A stretch of DNA of 19,117 nucleotides from JAAAPF01 sp964481035 (lineage in GTDB: Bacteria > Pseudomonadota > Alphaproteobacteria > Geminicoccales > Geminicoccaceae). How positions within the stretch are numbered: position 1 is the stretch's first letter; every line of letters starts with the position of its first letter. Both the position numbers and the translations under genes were made by a program. A model generated the notes under the pieces. The model ran no database searches, was not told the origin of the DNA, and worked only from the letters and a program-made list of their open reading frames with translations. The stretch covers positions 1 through 19,117 of the forward strand of contig CAYZSE010000062.1 of NCBI GenBank assembly GCA_964481035.1, given 5' to 3'. Shown here in pieces: positions 15,452-19,117 of the stretch.

Positions 15452-15482
15452 GCGCCGGCTCGGGCCATGCCCGGGTCGGCGC
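15452..15482 (+). other. Strong intercistronic stem-loop between binding protein and dppB
   Basis: Positions 15452-15465 pair with 15469-15482 over 14 base pairs, 12 Watson-Crick and 2 G-U, around a CAT loop. It lies 12 bases after the binding-protein stop and 8 before the SD of dppB. No T-run follows. Such hairpins in ABC operons commonly guard the 3' end of the binding-protein message against exonucleases and lower downstream expression, giving binding protein in excess over permease. The stem is seen directly; the role is inferred. Confidence 0.7.
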
Positions 15483-15502
15483 CCGGCCGTGAGGACCGCC
15501 CG

Positions 15503-16486
15503 ATGCTCGACTACATCGCCCAGCGGCTGGTGCAGGCGGTCTTCGTCATGCTCGTGGTCGCGCTGATCTCGTTCTCGCTGTTCCAGTTCGTCGGCGACCC
15601 GATCAACAACATGGTCGGCCAGGAGGCGAGTGTCGCGCAGCGCGAGGCGCTGCGCGACCGGCTGGGTCTCAACGACCCGATCCCGCTCCAATTCGCCAAA
15701 TGGGTCGGCAACGCCGTGCGGGGCGAGTTCGGCATCTCCTACCGCATGGGCAAGCCGGTCGCCGAGCTCATCGCCGAACGTCTACCAGCGACGCTCGAGC
15801 TGGTCTTCCTCTCGGCGGTCCTGGCCGTGGTCATCGGCGTCCCGATGGGCGTGTACACGGGCCTCAACCGCCACACCTGGCTGTCGCGCTTCTTCTTGAC
15901 GATCAGCCTCGTCGGCATCTCGCTGCCGACCTTCCTCATCGGCATCCTGTTGATCCTCGTCTTCGGCGTCTGGCTGGGCTGGCTGCCGACCTTCGGCCGC
16001 GGCGGCACCGTCGACCTCGGCGCCTGGGAGACGAGCTTCCTCACCGTCCAGGGCTGGAGCCACATCATCCTGCCGGCCTTCACCCTGGCGCTGTTCCAGC
16101 TCACCCTCATCATGCGCCTCGTCCGCGCCGAGATGCTCGAGGTCCTGCGCGCCGACTACATCAAGTTCGCCCGCGCCCGCGGGCTCACGCAGCGCTCCAT
16201 CAACTTCGGCCATGCGCTCAAGAACACGCTGGTGCCCGTCATCACCATCATGGGCCTGCAGATCGGGGCACTCCTCGCCTTCTCGATCATCACCGAGACG
16301 GTGTTTCAGTGGCCGGGCATGGGCCTCTTGATCATCCAGGCCATCCAGTTCGCCGACATCCCGATCATGTCGAGCTATCTCGTGCTGGTGGCGCTGTTCT
16401 TCGTCCTCATCAACCTCACCGTCGACCTGCTCTACTACGTCGTCGACCCGCGCCTGCGGATCGAGCGGCCGGCCGGCGGGCACTGA
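15503..16486 (+). CDS. dppB: Dipeptide/oligopeptide ABC transporter permease DppB-like
   Basis: A 327-residue inner-membrane permease with about six helices. It begins MLDYIAQRLVQAVFVMLVVALISF, typical of DppB/OppB, and contains LRDRLGLNDPIPLQFAKWV, the conserved periplasmic segment after helix 1. The EAA loop that contacts the ATPases is DYIKFARARGLTQRSINFGH near residues 216-235, and the C-terminus is DLLYYVVDPRLR as in the family. The ATG at 15503 has GAGGA seven bases upstream; an in-frame ATG at 15467 lies inside the preceding hairpin loop and has no SD. It forms the pore with DppC. Confidence 0.94.
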   Translation: MLDYIAQRLVQAVFVMLVVALISFSLFQFVGDPINNMVGQEASVAQREALRDRLGLNDPIPLQFAKWVGNAVRGEFGISYRMGKPVAELIAERLPATLELVFLSAVLAVVIGVPMGVYTGLNRHTWLSRFFLTISLVGISLPTFLIGILLILVFGVWLGWLPTFGRGGTVDLGAWETSFLTVQGWSHIILPAFTLALFQLTLIMRLVRAEMLEVLRADYIKFARARGLTQRSINFGHALKNTLVPVITIMGLQIGALLAFSIITETVFQWPGMGLLIIQAIQFADIPIMSSYLVLVALFFVLINLTVDLLYYVVDPRLRIERPAGGH

Positions 16487-16496
16487 GGAGGCGAGC

Positions 16497-17465
16497 ATGT
16501 CCACCGATGCCGCGCGCGACGTCGTCGCCACGCCGCGCCTCACAGCGCGCCTCGTCGGCGACATCCAGGGTTTTCTCGACGGCGATCTGTTCGCGAGCTT
16601 CAAGCGCTCGCCGGTCACCATCGTGGCCTTCCTCGTCACCGCCTCGATGTTCACGGCCGCCCTCTTCGCGCCTTGGGTCGCGCCCTACGACGTCGAGAAC
16701 CTCGCCGGTCTCAACCTGATGGACGCCTTCCGCCCGCCGGCCTGGGCCGACGGCGGCGATCCGCGCTTTCTCCTCGGCACCGACGACCAGGGCCGCGACG
16801 TCTTCTCGGCGATCATCTTCGGCCTCAGGATCTCGCTCTTCGTGGGCTTTCTGGGCGTGGTCATCGCCGCCGTCGTCGGCACCATCCTCGGCCTCGTCGC
16901 CGGCTATCTGGGGGGCTGGGTGGATGCGCTCATCATGCGCATCGCCGATGTCCAGCTCACCTTCCCCGCGATCCTCATCGCCCTCATGATCGACGGCATC
17001 GTCGGCGCCGTGCTCGGCCGCCAGGCGCACGCCGACGCCAAGATGATGGTGCTCGTCGCCGCCATCGCCGCCTCCTTGTGGGTCAACTTCGCGCGCACCG
17101 TGCGCGGCTCGACCCTGGTCGAGAAGAACAAGGAATACGTCCAGGCGGCGCGGGTCATCGGCATCCACCCGATCCTCATCATGTACCGCCACGTCCTGCC
17201 CAACGTCATGGGCCCGGTGCTGGTCATCGCCACCCTCTCGCTCGCCGTCGCCATCCTCACCGAGGCCACCCTCTCCTTCCTCGGCGTCGGCGTGCCGGTG
17301 ACCAACCCGTCGCTCGGCACGCTGATCCGCATCGGCAACGACTTTCTCTTCTCGGGCGAGTGGTGGATGTCGATCTTCCCGGGCGTGGCGCTCGTCATCC
17401 TCGTCCTGGCCGTGAATTTGCTGGGTGACTGGCTCAGAGACGCCCTCAACCCCAAGCTCCGCTGA
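16497..17465 (+). CDS. dppC: Dipeptide/oligopeptide ABC transporter permease DppC-like
   Basis: A 322-residue permease of the DppC/OppC family. An N-terminal cytoplasmic lead and first helix (about residues 40-60) precede the family segment FLLGTDDQGRDVFSAIIFGLRISL. The EAA loop reads EYVQAARVIGIHPILIMYRH, followed by VLPNVMGPVLV, and ATLSFLGVGVPVTNPSLG is the usual late-loop motif. It ends NLLGDWLRDALNPKLR, the standard OppC ending. The start codon lies ten bases after dppB with AGGAGG (16486-16491) overlapping the dppB stop, so translation is probably coupled. It forms a heterodimeric pore with DppB. Confidence 0.95.
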   Translation: MSTDAARDVVATPRLTARLVGDIQGFLDGDLFASFKRSPVTIVAFLVTASMFTAALFAPWVAPYDVENLAGLNLMDAFRPPAWADGGDPRFLLGTDDQGRDVFSAIIFGLRISLFVGFLGVVIAAVVGTILGLVAGYLGGWVDALIMRIADVQLTFPAILIALMIDGIVGAVLGRQAHADAKMMVLVAAIAASLWVNFARTVRGSTLVEKNKEYVQAARVIGIHPILIMYRHVLPNVMGPVLVIATLSLAVAILTEATLSFLGVGVPVTNPSLGTLIRIGNDFLFSGEWWMSIFPGVALVILVLAVNLLGDWLRDALNPKLR

Positions 17466-17474
17466 GGTCCCGAC

Positions 17475-18464
17475 TTGGCCGACAAGCGCGCCGTCCTCGA
17501 CGTCAAGAACCTCCGGGTCGAGTTCGCCACCCGCCGCGGCACGCTGACCGCGATCGACGACGTCTCCTTCCAGGTCGCCGAGGGCGAAGTGCTGGGCGTC
17601 GTCGGCGAATCGGGGGCGGGCAAGTCGATCACGGGTGCGGCGATCATCGGCCTCCTCGAGCCGCCGGGACGCATCGCCGGCGGCGAGGTCCGGCTCGACG
17701 GCGAGCGCATCGACAACCTGTCGCAAGAGCAGCTGCGGCGGGTGCGCGGCAAGCGCATCGGCATGGTCTTTCAGGACCCGCTGACCTCCTTGAACCCGCT
17801 CTACACCGTCGGCCGCCAGCTCATCGAGACGATCCTGACGCACCAGGAGATGAGCGAGAGCGAGGCCCGCCGGCACGCGATCCACCTCCTGGGCGAGGTC
17901 GGCATCCCGGCACCCGAGCGGCGCATCGACCAGTACCCGCACCAGTTCTCGGGCGGCATGCGCCAGCGCGTGGTCATCGCCCTCGCCTTGTGCGTCAACC
18001 CGCGCATGATCATCGCCGACGAGCCGACGACCGCCCTCGACGTCTCGATCCAGGCGCAGATCATCAAGCTCTTGCAGCGCCTGTGCGAGGACCACGGTGC
18101 CGCCGTCATGCTCATCACCCACGACATGGGTGTGATCGCCGAGACCGCCGACCGGGTGGCGGTGATGTACGCCGGCCGCATCGCCGAGATCGGCCCGGTC
18201 AAGGAGGTCATCAGGAACGCCCAGCACCCCTATACCGAGGGGCTCATGGGCTCGATCCCGGTCGTCGGCCACGACCTCGAGCGCCTCACCCAGATCGAGG
18301 GCTCGATGCCGCGCCTGACCGAGATCCCCAGGGGCTGCGCCTTCCACCCGCGCTGCCCCAAGCGCTTTGGGCGCTGCGACAAAGAGCGGCCCGAGCTCAT
18401 GCCCGCCGGCGCGTCGATGGCCGCCTGCTGGCTGCACGACGCCCAGGCGCGAGCGGCGGAGTAG
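17475..18464 (+). CDS. dppD: Dipeptide/oligopeptide ABC transporter ATP-binding protein DppD-like
   Basis: A 329-residue ABC ATPase that drives the DppB/DppC pore together with DppF. Walker A is GESGAGKS at residues 44-51, the Q-loop is MVFQDPLTSLNP, the signature is FSGGMRQRV, Walker B is MIIADEPTTALD, and the H-loop is LITHDMGV. The C-terminal oligopeptide domain follows (HPYTEGLMGSIP). It contains four cysteines, Cys288, 294, 301 and 318 (Cx5C, x6C, x16C), the conserved set that in a mycobacterial OppD has been reported to bind an iron-sulfur cluster. The start is a TTG at 17475 with GAGG (17464-17467) seven bases upstream; the next in-frame ATG is far inside the ABC domain, so TTG is required. 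Confidence 0.95.
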   Translation: MADKRAVLDVKNLRVEFATRRGTLTAIDDVSFQVAEGEVLGVVGESGAGKSITGAAIIGLLEPPGRIAGGEVRLDGERIDNLSQEQLRRVRGKRIGMVFQDPLTSLNPLYTVGRQLIETILTHQEMSESEARRHAIHLLGEVGIPAPERRIDQYPHQFSGGMRQRVVIALALCVNPRMIIADEPTTALDVSIQAQIIKLLQRLCEDHGAAVMLITHDMGVIAETADRVAVMYAGRIAEIGPVKEVIRNAQHPYTEGLMGSIPVVGHDLERLTQIEGSMPRLTEIPRGCAFHPRCPKRFGRCDKERPELMPAGASMAACWLHDAQARAAE

Positions 18465-18472
18465 CGCCCCCC

Positions 18473-19117
<645 letters not shown>

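Noticed and set aside
15467..15502. Upstream ATG for dppB at 15467.
   Set aside because: It lies in the loop of the intercistronic hairpin, lacks an SD, and adds residues absent from DppB proteins; the ATG at 15503 has GAGGA at proper distance.

Overview
The window is GC-rich (roughly 70% by eye) and densely coded, with gene starts that mostly carry clear Shine-Dalgarno (SD) motifs. An RND pump with a periplasmic adaptor, LrgA/LrgB, a BigR/SqrR-type ArsR regulator and an acyl-CoA ligase linked to Liv transporter genes together point to a Gram-negative bacterium. An alphaproteobacterium is most likely, but this is inferred from gene content and not from a marker gene. I see no rRNA, tRNA, CRISPR array, insertion sequence or integrase. 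No gene-free stretch exceeds about 180 bases.

Left part (1-2850). The first 51 codons of a peptide-type ABC substrate-binding protein run leftward off the edge. Divergent from it is a two-gene membrane operon of the LrgA/CidA and LrgB families. A single Fic (AMP-transferase) gene follows, preceded by a perfect 8+8 bp inverted repeat.

Middle left (2852-7651, minus strand). A compact operon reads acyl-CoA ligase, livG, livH, livM. This is a branched-chain-amino-acid-type (HAAT) importer whose imported carboxylate is probably activated to a CoA thioester. The operon ends after livM, so the second ATPase (LivF) and the binding protein (LivK) are not here.

Middle right (7828-13736). The minus-strand operon is a periplasmic adaptor, an RND efflux permease and a DMT-family (EamA) exporter. 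Divergent from it are a small DUF2892 membrane protein and an ArsR-family regulator. The regulator has two cysteines 66 residues apart, the spacing and setting of the persulfide sensors BigR and SqrR. The two operons share a short AT-rich region in which both candidate promoters overlap around an imperfect palindrome. This is the most coherent candidate regulatory module in the window: a sulfur/redox-sensing repressor controlling an efflux pump.

Right part (13853-19117, plus strand). A Dpp/Opp-type peptide importer operon reads binding protein, two permeases, two ATPases, the last cut by the window end. A 14-bp hairpin between the binding-protein gene and the first permease probably sets a high binding-protein to permease ratio.
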